DNA of 64,000 bases from Aequorivita echinoideorum (lineage in GTDB: Bacteria; Bacteroidota; Bacteroidia; Flavobacteriales; Flavobacteriaceae): assembly GCF_018476645.1 (NCBI RefSeq), contig NZ_JAHCTB010000002.1:372001-436000 (forward strand), in the 5' to 3' direction. Below, piece by piece: positions 1-7,024 of the stretch. Each line of letters starts with the position of its first letter. Position 1 is the stretch's first letter. Position numbers and translations under genes: made by a program. The notes below the pieces were generated by a model. The model did not search any database, had not been told where the DNA came from, and was given only the letters and a program-made list of their open reading frames with translations.

Positions 1-1
1 A

Positions 2-106
2 AATATCGATGGGCGTTCTATGACGCAGGATGAAATCCTTCAGAGCGAAGATATTATTTCAGAGCTCGCGTTTGGCAACAGTTCATTTTTAACCCAAAAA
101 TACTAA
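2..106 (+). CDS. C-terminal end of an unidentified phage gene (partial)
   Basis: An open frame enters from the left edge and stops at TAA 104-106, giving the last 34 residues of a protein that ends in Phe-Leu-Thr-Gln-Lys-Tyr. The stop lies 4 bases before the ATG of the tail-tube-like gene, so the two are probably co-transcribed. The fragment is too short to recognise. From position it could be a capsid or other structural protein, because the major capsid gene is not seen elsewhere in the window, but that is only inference. Confidence 0.55.
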   Translation, partial: NIDGRSMTQDEILQSEDIISELAFGNSSFLTQKY

Positions 107-110
107 GACC

Positions 111-683
111 ATGGCAGAATGTGTTGATCCCATTCCATTAGAAAACCTTGACTTTTGCCCTACTATTGAAGTAGCAGCTGGAGTAAGTGAAACAGGCGTG
201 TACGGTGCCGCTGTTTCAGATTTTGAAACTATTGTCGCCCCGCCAAATATTGCGGACGGTACAGACTTGGATAGCATCGGTACCATTGCAACGGCGCACA
301 CCTTCAAAGAAGGTCGCGGTTTTCACAAAATTTACATCAATCCAGATACAGGATTGATTGAAAGCACGCACGCTGGTGAAAAAGGAAATCTTTCAATTGG
401 TAATTCATTGACTGGAGCTCTTCCGGGAACTGGACCAAAAGTGGTAGGTTATGTGCGCAAGTACAAGAATATGCCTATGATTTTTATCGTGAAGGAAAAA
501 GATGGTGCAGTTCGCCAATTGGGAAGCGCTTTATCTCCAGCATATATGTCTGAGATTACAGCTACCAGCGGACAAAAAGCTGGTGATCCAAAAACAACCA
601 CAATCAAGATAACGGATACCCTTGCATATATGGCTCCGCACTACGCAGCAACCATTGAGGAGTTTCCAGTTCCAGCACCCTAA
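111..683 (+). CDS. Phage structural protein, possibly major tail tube
   Basis: 190 residues, no signal peptide and no membrane segment, rich in Gly, Ala and Thr. It contains a long beta-type stretch and ends in a Pro-rich tail (VPAP). Size, composition and the adjacent small gene 3 bases downstream resemble the major tail protein plus tail assembly chaperone layout of siphophages. No catalytic motif is visible. Function is inferred from size and context only; it could also be a head-decoration or other virion protein. Confidence 0.45.
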   Translation: MAECVDPIPLENLDFCPTIEVAAGVSETGVYGAAVSDFETIVAPPNIADGTDLDSIGTIATAHTFKEGRGFHKIYINPDTGLIESTHAGEKGNLSIGNSLTGALPGTGPKVVGYVRKYKNMPMIFIVKEKDGAVRQLGSALSPAYMSEITATSGQKAGDPKTTTIKITDTLAYMAPHYAATIEEFPVPAP

Positions 684-686
684 TCC

Positions 687-1013
687 GTGAGCAAACCGTT
701 CAACATAAAGCCTGGTAATTACGACATCCCAAATATTGGGAAGGTCAATGCCTTTCAGCCTGTAAGTGATGAGAAATTACTTGCCATTTACAGGCTAAAA
801 CGAGGCGTGTTCCCGTGGATATCTACCAATGAAAACACGCTTCCTTTTCTGAAAAAGCAAAAATTACTGGTAAAGGATGTTGCAAAATTGGTACAAAATG
901 CCCAGACAACTGATGAAGTTAAAATGCTTCTGCAGTTGACGGACAGCCCAAACGTTGAAAGAATTGCCGAGACAAAATTAAAAGGCTTTGAAGAAAACAA
1001 ACCTAACGCTTAA
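687..1013 (+). CDS. Small phage protein following the tail-tube-like gene
   Basis: 108 residues beginning at GTG 687, three bases after the previous stop; no ATG occurs near the beginning of the frame. The C-terminal half is Lys-rich and looks helical, with no membrane segment. In many siphophages the gene after the major tail protein encodes a tail assembly chaperone of about this size, so that is a reasonable guess, but I do not recognise the family. No slippery sequence for a longer chaperone form was noticed downstream. Confidence 0.4.
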   Translation: MSKPFNIKPGNYDIPNIGKVNAFQPVSDEKLLAIYRLKRGVFPWISTNENTLPFLKKQKLLVKDVAKLVQNAQTTDEVKMLLQLTDSPNVERIAETKLKGFEENKPNA

Positions 1014-1041
1014 TGATTAGCTAAACCAAAAAACCAAACAA

Positions 1042-1455
1042 ATGAAAAACTTTATGAAAGCGAAAGCTGGGATTTTTCTGATTGCGATTCTGATGATAGC
1101 ATTCACGGGATTCGGTGCTACTACAGCCGACCCGATCCAAAATTCGAAAGACCAGGTTGCCGTGGAACGCCACGCTGATATGGTAAGTGTAGTAGCTGCA
1201 AAAGCAGTGCAAATTCAAGTAATGGTTCTTTCAATTGGAAGTACCGACAGCGTTAACGATGTCGCTTTAAAAACATCTGGAACCAAAGCCCATTATTCAA
1301 GCCCTAACCCCCTGAAGATATTATACTATCAAGATGGTTATGATAGGCACGGTACAGGATTTATTCATAATATAAACAAACCCCCTTCTAATTCTAATTG
1401 TTCTAATAGTAATGATAGTATTAGACGGCATGCGGACCCCGGTTCTCTCTCTTAA
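1042..1455 (+). CDS. Small protein with N-terminal signal or membrane segment
   Basis: 137 residues. After a basic start (Met-Lys-Asn-Phe-Met-Lys-Ala-Lys) there is a hydrophobic run at about residues 9-26, so the protein is either exported or anchored in the inner membrane. The middle is Val/Ser-rich. The C-terminal 40 residues are Asn- and Ser-rich with no recognisable fold. It ends just before a strong terminator hairpin, so it closes the leftmost rightward operon. The family is not recognised; a moron-type envelope protein or a lysis accessory protein are both possible. Confidence 0.4.
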   Translation: MKNFMKAKAGIFLIAILMIAFTGFGATTADPIQNSKDQVAVERHADMVSVVAAKAVQIQVMVLSIGSTDSVNDVALKTSGTKAHYSSPNPLKILYYQDGYDRHGTGFIHNINKPPSNSNCSNSNDSIRRHADPGSLS

Positions 1456-1472
1456 ATTAGTTTGACTTAGCC

Positions 1473-1507
1473 AAAAACCACCCCTGCAATTCGGGGTGGT
1501 TTTTTTA
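1473..1507 (+). terminator. Intrinsic terminator after the 1042 gene
   Basis: Stem ACCACCCC / GGGGTGGT with an 8-base loop, followed by a run of T at 1500-1506. The T-run leads straight into the TGTCC box at 1508. Confidence 0.8.
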
Positions 1508-1517
1508 TGTCCTTTTG
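1508..1517 (+). promoter_or_regulatory. TGTCC + T-run box, short form
   Basis: TGTCC (1508-1512), then TTTTGCC. Other copies in this prophage have about 27 bases between TGTCC and TTGC; here the two boxes are almost fused, as if the spacer had been lost. It lies 39 bases upstream of the ATG at 1547, in the same orientation. This is the weakest member of the seven-copy set. Confidence 0.35.
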
Positions 1518-1546
1518 CCATTAATAAGAAAAAATGATATTCGCTT

Positions 1547-2302
1547 ATGGAAATAATAGATTGGTTTAAAAATCAAGACTACAGAATAGGTGTATCGCTC
1601 TACGCGGCGCATCCATCAGCCAAGAACAGAATATTACGAGTGCTGGAGCAAGGAAAAAGCGACCGGAATATGGCTACGCTTATCCGTGAGCTTCGCATGA
1701 TAAAAAACGAATGCCCAGCACCGGAAAAACCAAAAACGATTCCTCCACCGCCCAAACCCGCCCCAAGAGTGGAAAATATTGGGCAACAAGAATCAGAACG
1801 CGCACATTTAAAGGAATTGGCTGCCAAAAGTTACTTCCAAAAAATAAGATACGGCGAACTTCCACCAGAATTAAAGGAGCGTTTCCGAAAGGCCAAGGAT
1901 CTATTCTACGATATGTGTGATCTGAAATTTCAATTGAACGATCTTCCAGACGAAAAAGAAAACGAGGCATTGTCATTAATGCTTCAAATAGAGGAATTGG
2001 ATGAGCAGAAAGACACAATTTGGAAAGAACTGGAGCATTGGCAGCTTTACAAGACAAAACTGCCCGTAAAAGCCTCTGAGGACTTTTCAAAACTTGAACC
2101 CTTGGAGCTGGACCGCAAGCGCCGGAATTTGAAAAGCCAGATTTCAAAAAAGAAAAAAAGAATTTCGAAATGGCAAGCTGCCGCCGAAAAGGAAACCGAT
2201 AAAATTGAACACCGAAAAATATTACAACAGATAAACCGAACCGAAAAATCATTGCACCAGGACGAAATAAACCTGCGTAAAATTCAGGATCTGCTTAATT
2301 GA
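1547..2302 (+). CDS. Charged coiled-coil phage protein, function unknown
   Basis: 251 residues. The N-terminal 45 residues form a compact region (IIDWFKNQDYRIGVSLY). A Pro-rich linker at about 58-75 (PKTIPPPPKPAPR) follows. The rest, about 110-251, is strongly charged and helical, with long Glu/Lys-rich stretches typical of coiled coil. There is no signal peptide. It stands alone between a terminator and a convergent gene it overlaps by 8 bases. A scaffold, an internal head protein or a DNA-binding accessory factor would all fit; none is shown by a motif. Confidence 0.5.
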   Translation: MEIIDWFKNQDYRIGVSLYAAHPSAKNRILRVLEQGKSDRNMATLIRELRMIKNECPAPEKPKTIPPPPKPAPRVENIGQQESERAHLKELAAKSYFQKIRYGELPPELKERFRKAKDLFYDMCDLKFQLNDLPDEKENEALSLMLQIEELDEQKDTIWKELEHWQLYKTKLPVKASEDFSKLEPLELDRKRRNLKSQISKKKKRISKWQAAAEKETDKIEHRKILQQINRTEKSLHQDEINLRKIQDLLN

Positions 2303-2603
2303 TTGGCTGGAGGAAATAGGCAAATCCTTTCCATCCTTCAAATACCACGACTGTTTCTCCTTCTTCATTTTTTTTAGTCACAGGCTCACTTTCAAAGTAA
2401 AAACTTTTGAAACCTAATTCAGTTAACGCTTCGTAAACTTCGCTTTCGACTACCCAATCACGAGGTAATATAGACACCAACATTGAGTGAATTGATGATA
2501 AAGATTTTTTTAAAGTTTCTTCGTTTTCGTGCGCCTCTGAAAGCACTGGCTCAAAGTTGTTTTTAAGGAAATTCCGGATTTCTTCGCTATAATCTATTTT
2601 CAT
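2295..2603 (-). CDS. Small acidic phage protein, unknown
   Basis: 102 residues from the ATG at 2603; a TTG two codons further upstream gives the same frame but is less likely. It is acidic, with no membrane segment and no recognised motif. Its 3' end overlaps the convergent 1547 gene by 8 bases. It follows terL in the same direction, after the 41-codon extension frame described separately, so it may be the last gene of a terS-terL operon. Confidence 0.45.
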   Translation of the reverse strand: MKIDYSEEIRNFLKNNFEPVLSEAHENEETLKKSLSSIHSMLVSILPRDWVVESEVYEALTELGFKSFYFESEPVTKKNEEGETVVVFEGWKGFAYFLQPIN

Positions 2604-2642
2604 TCTCAAAAATATTTAGTTAATATTCTGTTATTCAATTTT

Positions 2643-2768
2643 TTAACATTTGGAATCGTAAAAGATTTTTTCAAATTCTCGCCCTGTTAAACCGCCGTGA
2701 CCTATAACGATATGACTTTTGCCACCCCATTTTTCAGCGAAATATGAAACGGGGTCTGGCCTTGGGCT
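2643..2768 (-). other. 41-codon protein-like frame directly after the terL stop, +1 frame
   Basis: Reading past the terL stop in the +1 frame gives 41 sense codons and then TAA (2643-2645), with a protein-like composition (SPRPDPVSYFAEKWGGK and onward). The frame has no ATG, GTG or TTG start between its upstream stop and the terL stop. The junction reads TTT TAG C, where a Phe tRNA could slip forward by one base at a slow stop codon. It could be a C-terminal extension of terminase made by +1 frameshifting, a frameshift mutation or sequencing error in terL, or the remnant of another gene. Confidence 0.35.
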
Positions 2769-4290
2769 AAAAAGTTGATATTGGTAGGTCTTCTTGCTTT
2801 ACGGAACTGCCATTGAATTGATCCCAGAACATTGCAAAGAATGGATAGTCAAAGGTGTCACTAAGGTGTGTGGCGTGCTCCTGCTCCACTCCCTTACGTT
2901 GCTCTGGCCGTTTATCTTTCTCTAGGCCACGTCCACGATCATAAGCCTCGGCATGCTCCATTGATATAATAAGGTTTGGGCAGTTCGCTTTATTGATACG
3001 AATCTTCGGCAAATTCTTTTTGCCGTCATATTTAAGTGCTGAGTTGATAAGTCTAAACTTCAAAACATAATCTGGATTTGCACCGGTGGTCATCAGATAC
3101 ACGTTCCATCCCAGCTTTTGCAGTAACTCCTTAGCTTGCTCGGCAAAGGTTAGCTTTGAGTTGGCTATTCTGTTGTTACCGGTACGGTCATAGTACATAT
3201 ATAGGTCCCTGCACGTGTGGGTGCGATAGTATGGCGCAAACTGCTCAATAAATAGATCATCAAGTATCTTCGGGCTCTTCACAAAGAATTCTTTTAACAC
3301 AAACCAAGTATCGTCCTGCAATTGATGTACAGTCATAGCATTTATGTTTGCACCCCAATCCACTGAAATAATCAAAGGATCACTCTTTATAACATCACTA
3401 TCCTGCTTGCTATTGAATACATTCCCACTCAAATCAGTAAGAGGAATCCCTTCCAGATAATCATTGTCAAAGTTGGTATAATAATGGTCCTCGGTAAGTT
3501 GTGGGTAAAAGCCGTCTGCTATTTCCTTGGGACGGATGTTCAGCATCTCGGCATTGTACACCAATTCGCTGCTGTAGCTATCTTTCATATATTCGAAGTA
3601 ATCCGCCCGCACATTATCAAGATTCCAATGAGCAGTAGCAGAATGAAAGAAAATATCCTCTGGCTTCCGCTTTGCTAATTCCTCACCCTTTAAAAACCAC
3701 GCCCCTTTCTTGGTAAGTGGTGTAGAACTCACATAAGTTTCTGAAAGCAAATAAGGATTATCACCGTGAATGGCGCTCTTGGCAATCGCCCGGTTCGTGT
3801 TCTTTACGTTAATCGCCAGCTTTTCATCATCCAACAAAGCAGCTTCATCTGCCAATATTCCAGAAGAATTAATACCACGACCCCCATTACTACTATTAGG
3901 GTTATCCAAGCCAACCAATTGAAATACCGTACCATTACTAAAATGAATAATATTATTCCAATTATTCGGCTTCTCATACGGCATTTTATACCCTAGCCTA
4001 CGGCCTTGGCTACTGCCCACCACATAATCAATATCCTCATAAATCCCGAAAAATTCCAGCGCCTTTTTGGTAGATTTAAGTGTGTTACTGAGTACCTGCG
4101 CATACGTACACCCCACCAAGATAAAAGTGGCGCGGGGCATATATTTTGCCATCATCAACATAAAATAGGCGAGAATGGTACTCTTACCAGTTCCACGTCC
4201 CCATTCCAGATATTTAATTTTCTGGGTAGCGGTAATAGCAACAATCTGGGCGAGATTGAGCGTTATTTTCCTATTCCTGCTCGTCCTCAT
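2767..4290 (-). CDS. terL: Terminase large subunit
   Basis: 507 residues. This is the packaging ATPase/nuclease that pumps phage DNA into the prohead and cuts it. Walker A is GRGTGKST at residues 31-38. A Walker-B-like segment (GILADEAALLD) lies near residue 145. The C-terminal half carries an RNase-H-like nuclease with an acidic start (IISVDWGANINAMTV) near residue 308 and a later Asp in YYDRTGN. Length is normal for the family. The ATG overlaps the 3' end of the small-subunit gene by 20 bases, so the pair is probably translationally coupled. It runs opposite to the portal gene. A possible +1 extension follows its stop codon. Confidence 0.9.
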   Translation of the reverse strand: MRTSRNRKITLNLAQIVAITATQKIKYLEWGRGTGKSTILAYFMLMMAKYMPRATFILVGCTYAQVLSNTLKSTKKALEFFGIYEDIDYVVGSSQGRRLGYKMPYEKPNNWNNIIHFSNGTVFQLVGLDNPNSSNGGRGINSSGILADEAALLDDEKLAINVKNTNRAIAKSAIHGDNPYLLSETYVSSTPLTKKGAWFLKGEELAKRKPEDIFFHSATAHWNLDNVRADYFEYMKDSYSSELVYNAEMLNIRPKEIADGFYPQLTEDHYYTNFDNDYLEGIPLTDLSGNVFNSKQDSDVIKSDPLIISVDWGANINAMTVHQLQDDTWFVLKEFFVKSPKILDDLFIEQFAPYYRTHTCRDLYMYYDRTGNNRIANSKLTFAEQAKELLQKLGWNVYLMTTGANPDYVLKFRLINSALKYDGKKNLPKIRINKANCPNLIISMEHAEAYDRGRGLEKDKRPEQRKGVEQEHATHLSDTFDYPFFAMFWDQFNGSSVKQEDLPISTF

Positions 4291-4873
4291 CTTTATTTTT
4301 CAATTCCTCAAAATCAATATCTATGGTATCGCGAACATTCATATTTACAACCCCACCCTGCGCGTGTATCATCTTAATAAGCCGCGCCTGCTTGTTGCTG
4401 ATTATAATATCATAATTTTGGCTTGCAATCTTATCCAGATCAATAGGGCTATCCTCCTTATCCAACCCAAGCAACTTATCAATTGCCTGGTCAAATTTGT
4501 ACACCATTTCCATATTCTTTTCCTTCAAAGCAATCTGCAAATACTTGTGTTTGCGCTCAATTTGTATGTACCGCCACGCTTCCTTATCAAACCGCTTAAA
4601 ACTGCCAAATAGCATTTCCGTACGCTTCACATCGCGGTATGCCGTGGCCTTGCTCACGCCAAAAACAGCTACAAGCTTCTTCACGGCATCCTCTTGGCTG
4701 CGAAATTCCAGCATCATCTGGAAAGCCGCTTCCCAGCGTTTTTTTAGTTCTATTTCAAAAGGGGAAAGAAGCGCCAGTTTCTGTTCTTCCGTGCGCTTAT
4801 CATCTAGGTAAAAGGCCAGCACATTCTCAAAATGCGTATCGCGCCCTTCAGTAGCCAAACTAACTTCACTCAA
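4271..4873 (-). CDS. terS: Terminase small subunit (DNA recognition)
   Basis: 200 residues, upstream of and overlapping terL. A helix-turn-helix is visible at about residues 61-85, centred on FGVSKATAYRDVKR, as expected for the subunit that recognises the packaging site. The middle is charged and helical, suited to ring assembly, and the C-terminal tail is very acidic (NKDEDEQE). The ATG lies 18 bases downstream of the leftward TTG element of the TGTCC-box promoter candidate. Assignment rests on the HTH, the size and the terL neighbour. Confidence 0.8.
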   Translation of the reverse strand: MSEVSLATEGRDTHFENVLAFYLDDKRTEEQKLALLSPFEIELKKRWEAAFQMMLEFRSQEDAVKKLVAVFGVSKATAYRDVKRTEMLFGSFKRFDKEAWRYIQIERKHKYLQIALKEKNMEMVYKFDQAIDKLLGLDKEDSPIDLDKIASQNYDIIISNKQARLIKMIHAQGGVVNMNVRDTIDIDFEELKNKDEDEQE

Positions 4874-4890
4874 AATCGTTCATTTTCCAT

Positions 4891-4926
4891 CAAAATTGCA
4901 CCATTCACAAACCCCAAAAAAGGACA
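4891..4926 (-). promoter_or_regulatory. TGTCC + T-run promoter candidate driving terS-terL
   Basis: On the minus strand TGTCC reads from 4926 to 4922, followed by six T, and TTG occurs at 4893-4891, 33 bases after the start of TGTCC. It is divergent from the matching box at 4971, so the two operons terS-terL and 5011-portal would be driven outward from one intergenic region. Confidence 0.5.
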
Positions 4927-4930
4927 CACA

Positions 4931-4962
4931 AACCAGCAACTAGCAACTAGCAACCAGCAACC
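4931..4962 (+). repeat. Heptanucleotide array CAAC(T/C)AG, about 4.5 copies
   Basis: Units CAACTAG, CAACTAG and CAACCAG stand head to tail, with partial copies at both ends, exactly between the two divergent TGTCC boxes. Similar seven-base arrays with CAAC cores occur at 6931 and 7973, which suggests a common origin by slippage or dispersal of the same low-complexity unit. Confidence 0.8.
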
Positions 4963-4970
4963 AAAATCCG

Positions 4971-5007
4971 TGTCCTTTTTTAGAAATCCAAACAGCCTCA
5001 AATTCGC
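4971..5007 (+). promoter_or_regulatory. TGTCC + T-run promoter candidate upstream of the portal operon
   Basis: TGTCC at 4971-4975 is followed by T at 4976-4981. A TTCGC element lies at 5003, exactly 32 bases after the first T, in the place where other copies have TTGC. The ATG at 5011 is only 8 bases further, so the transcript would be almost leaderless or the start may be further downstream. Confidence 0.5.
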
Positions 5008-5010
5008 TCT

Positions 5011-5361
5011 ATGCAGCAAACCGTATATCTAAATGATGTCCTAGAAGAAATGCGCACCCCAAATAAAGAAGGCCGTGCCATTAAGTTCAATATGTCCGTG
5101 CGTAGCCTTAATAAAAACAGCAAAACGGGCGGCAAGATGTACCATTATGAAAATGCCAAGCTGGTAATGGAGGAAACGCCTTTGGATCCACTTGGCATCA
5201 AAGCGTTGCAGATGCTTCCTTCAGAAAAAAGGGAAACCTTCAAAAAAAGCCCCAATCACTTTAAAAACAAGACCCGAAACATCCGCTTGGAAGATGGAAG
5301 CATCAAGAAAATCCACATCAAGCACATCATCCGTTTCAATGGAAAAACCGTAATCTACTAA
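5011..5361 (+). CDS. Small basic phage protein before the portal gene
   Basis: 116 residues, basic and rich in Lys and Asn, with no membrane segment. Its stop overlaps the portal ATG by one base (TAATG), indicating translational coupling. A second Met at residue 14 could be an alternative start, given the short leader behind the promoter candidate. The family is not recognised; the position between terminase and portal suggests a packaging or head-assembly role, which is inference. Confidence 0.55.
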   Translation: MQQTVYLNDVLEEMRTPNKEGRAIKFNMSVRSLNKNSKTGGKMYHYENAKLVMEETPLDPLGIKALQMLPSEKRETFKKSPNHFKNKTRNIRLEDGSIKKIHIKHIIRFNGKTVIY

Positions 5362-6692
5362 TGGCAACACAGCATTCACAGCACTTATATTTTGGCAAGG
5401 GCGGCACCACCGCAGTACATTTTTCTGATAGCAAGGAAAGCCACACAGTCATAAAGCCAGAGGAAAAAGGAAATAATAAAATAGCATTATGGGGCGATGA
5501 CAACCGTTATCCCCAAAACTTCTTGGAAACCCTACGCAAAAATGGGGCAGGTGGAACAAGTTACCGCCTCATGAAGGCCGCTCACTACGGCCAGGGTTTC
5601 CGACTGAATAGAACAGACCAGACCGATGACGGCAAGGAAGACAAAAGCGTGGTGCCGCTTTCCAGCCAACCAGACATCCTGCATTTTTTCAACCGGAGCA
5701 AGATGCCACGCGTTTGGACTGAAGTAATAAATAACTTGGAAACGTGGAATATCGCGTTTCCGGAATACATTCTCAGCAACGATTTCAGCAAGGTGGTTTC
5801 GCTTCGCAACCAGCCAACCGCCAAAATGCGCTATGAGCTGATTAACCCAAAAACGGGTCTGATCGAAAACGCCTATTTCTGCCATAATTGGCAATCCGGA
5901 ACAGACGTAAAAAGCGAATACGTACAGAAAATTCCCGTGGTAGATATATACGCTTCCGCGGAAGAAATTAAGGAATACTGCAAGAAAAATAAGTTCCACA
6001 AATTCGTGATGCCAATATTTTATCCAATGCTGGATGAAATCTACTATCCGGAAGCAGACCACCATTCCGTGTATAAAAATGGGTGGATGGAAGTGGTAAA
6101 CAACATTCCGGACTTCAAAAAATCGTATGCCAAAAACCAGTTGAACATCAAATTTATGGTGTACATCAGTGATGAATATTTTGTGAAGACCTATGGCGAC
6201 GACTGGCAAAAATATACCCTCGATAAGAAAAAGGAAATCCGCCAAGCCCTTTCCGATGCTATAGACAACCATCTTTCCGGCAATGCCAATGCGGGCAAAT
6301 CCATACAGACCACCGTATTTAAGGACCGCGAAGGAAAATGGGTAAAAGGAATTGAAGTAGTGCCGCTGGAAACCAAAACCAATAGCGATGGTACAATGCT
6401 TTTAGATGCCAGTGGTGGTAATGCCGAAATTATGGGTGCCATTGGTGCAGACCCGGTTTTGATGGGCGTAGGCATACCCGGCAACAAGCTAAACGGCAAC
6501 GGCGGCAGCAACAAGCGCGAAGCATTGAGCATTTTAAATGCCCTAATGAAAACCAAGCGCGAAACCACCTTGGAAATATGGCGCACCCTACGCGATTACA
6601 ATGGTTGGGATGCCACTTTGGAAGGCGATTTTGCCGTAACCGAATTAACAACCCTGGACAAAAACCCAACCGGAACTGAAAATAAATTTTAA
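5361..6692 (+). CDS. Portal protein
   Basis: 443 residues. It is called as the portal, the ring at the capsid vertex through which DNA enters and to which the tail attaches. The evidence is position after the divergent terminase genes, the size, and a typical N-terminal region (ALWGDDNRYPQNFLETL at about 42-58). A Gly/Asn-rich segment near 375-385 (GVGIPGNKLNGNGGSNKR) precedes the C-terminal helices, as in many Bacteroidota phage portals. No membrane segment is present. A stretch beginning at Lys264 (KFMVYISDEYFVKTYG) is closely matched by the separate 72-aa protein encoded just downstream. The assignment is from overall character and context, not a diagnostic motif. Confidence 0.75.
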   Translation: MATQHSQHLYFGKGGTTAVHFSDSKESHTVIKPEEKGNNKIALWGDDNRYPQNFLETLRKNGAGGTSYRLMKAAHYGQGFRLNRTDQTDDGKEDKSVVPLSSQPDILHFFNRSKMPRVWTEVINNLETWNIAFPEYILSNDFSKVVSLRNQPTAKMRYELINPKTGLIENAYFCHNWQSGTDVKSEYVQKIPVVDIYASAEEIKEYCKKNKFHKFVMPIFYPMLDEIYYPEADHHSVYKNGWMEVVNNIPDFKKSYAKNQLNIKFMVYISDEYFVKTYGDDWQKYTLDKKKEIRQALSDAIDNHLSGNANAGKSIQTTVFKDREGKWVKGIEVVPLETKTNSDGTMLLDASGGNAEIMGAIGADPVLMGVGIPGNKLNGNGGSNKREALSILNALMKTKRETTLEIWRTLRDYNGWDATLEGDFAVTELTTLDKNPTGTENKF

Positions 6693-6717
6693 TGTCAGGT
6701 CGAGCGCAGTCGAGACC
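6693..6717. repeat. Dispersed REP-like repeat after the portal stop
   Basis: TGTCAGGTCGAGCGCAGTCG and flanking GAGACC form an imperfect palindrome of the kind scattered in Flavobacteriaceae chromosomes. It begins one base after the portal stop codon. A related copy sits in the same position, directly after a stop, at 14224. Confidence 0.7.
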
Positions 6718-6739
6718 TAAATAAACCTATAAGTTGATT

Positions 6740-6958
6740 ATGAAGAAATACATTATATACATAGCAGACGCCTACTTCATAGAAAAATACGGCATCGAAT
6801 GGGCAGGATTTACTTCTGCCCAAAGAAAGGAAAAACGAAAAGAAGCTGCCGATGAAATAGACAAGGCGATCCAAGAAGGAAAGGAAATAAATGACACTAA
6901 AGGATATATTGAAATAGAAGAAGTAGCTATCAACCAACAACCATCAACCAACAACTAA
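6740..6958 (+). CDS. 72-aa protein copying an internal portal segment
   Basis: Start chosen at ATG 6740; a TTG two codons earlier is in frame. Residues 2-43 align by eye with portal residues 264-305: KYIIYIADAYFIEKYG here against KFMVYISDEYFVKTYG in the portal, followed by shared W, T, K-E, R and D-x-ID positions, about 40 % identical over 42 residues. The protein ends in a seven-base-repeat-encoded tail (INQQPSTNN). It may be a duplicated portal module working separately, a regulator of portal assembly, or a decaying duplicate; the intact frame argues mildly for function. Confidence 0.55.
   Translation: MKKYIIYIADAYFIEKYGIEWAGFTSAQRKEKRKEAADEIDKAIQEGKEINDTKGYIEIEEVAINQQPSTNN
6931..6956 (+). 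repeat. Heptanucleotide array CAACCA(A/T), about 3.7 copies, inside a coding end
   Basis: CAACCAA, CAACCAT, CAACCAA and a partial CAACT stand head to tail. The array encodes the last residues of the 72-aa protein. Directly after it, at 6964, is a second near-copy of the bases coding Gly-Tyr-Ile-Glu-Ile-Glu-Glu (first copy at 6902), but in another frame, as if the array had been inserted with a target duplication. Confidence 0.75.
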
Positions 6959-7024
6959 GCAATGGCTATATAGAAATTGAAGAATTGTCTAAAAATCCAA
7001 CAATCTAAAAATCAAACAATCCAA

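Noticed and set aside
1680-2252. 190-codon minus-strand frame opposite the coiled-coil gene
   Set aside because: Low-complexity Phe/Arg-rich translation caused by antisense reading of Lys/Glu codons.
4915-4981. AAAAAAGGACAC ... GTGTCCTTTTTT read as one large terminator hairpin
   Set aside because: The arms are 43 bases apart and the other five TGTCC boxes have no partner arm, so two divergent boxes explain it better, though a hairpin cannot be excluded.
5532-6272. 246-codon open frame on the minus strand
   Set aside because: It lies wholly antisense to the portal gene, has no ribosome site or promoter, and its translation looks like a shadow of the portal codons.
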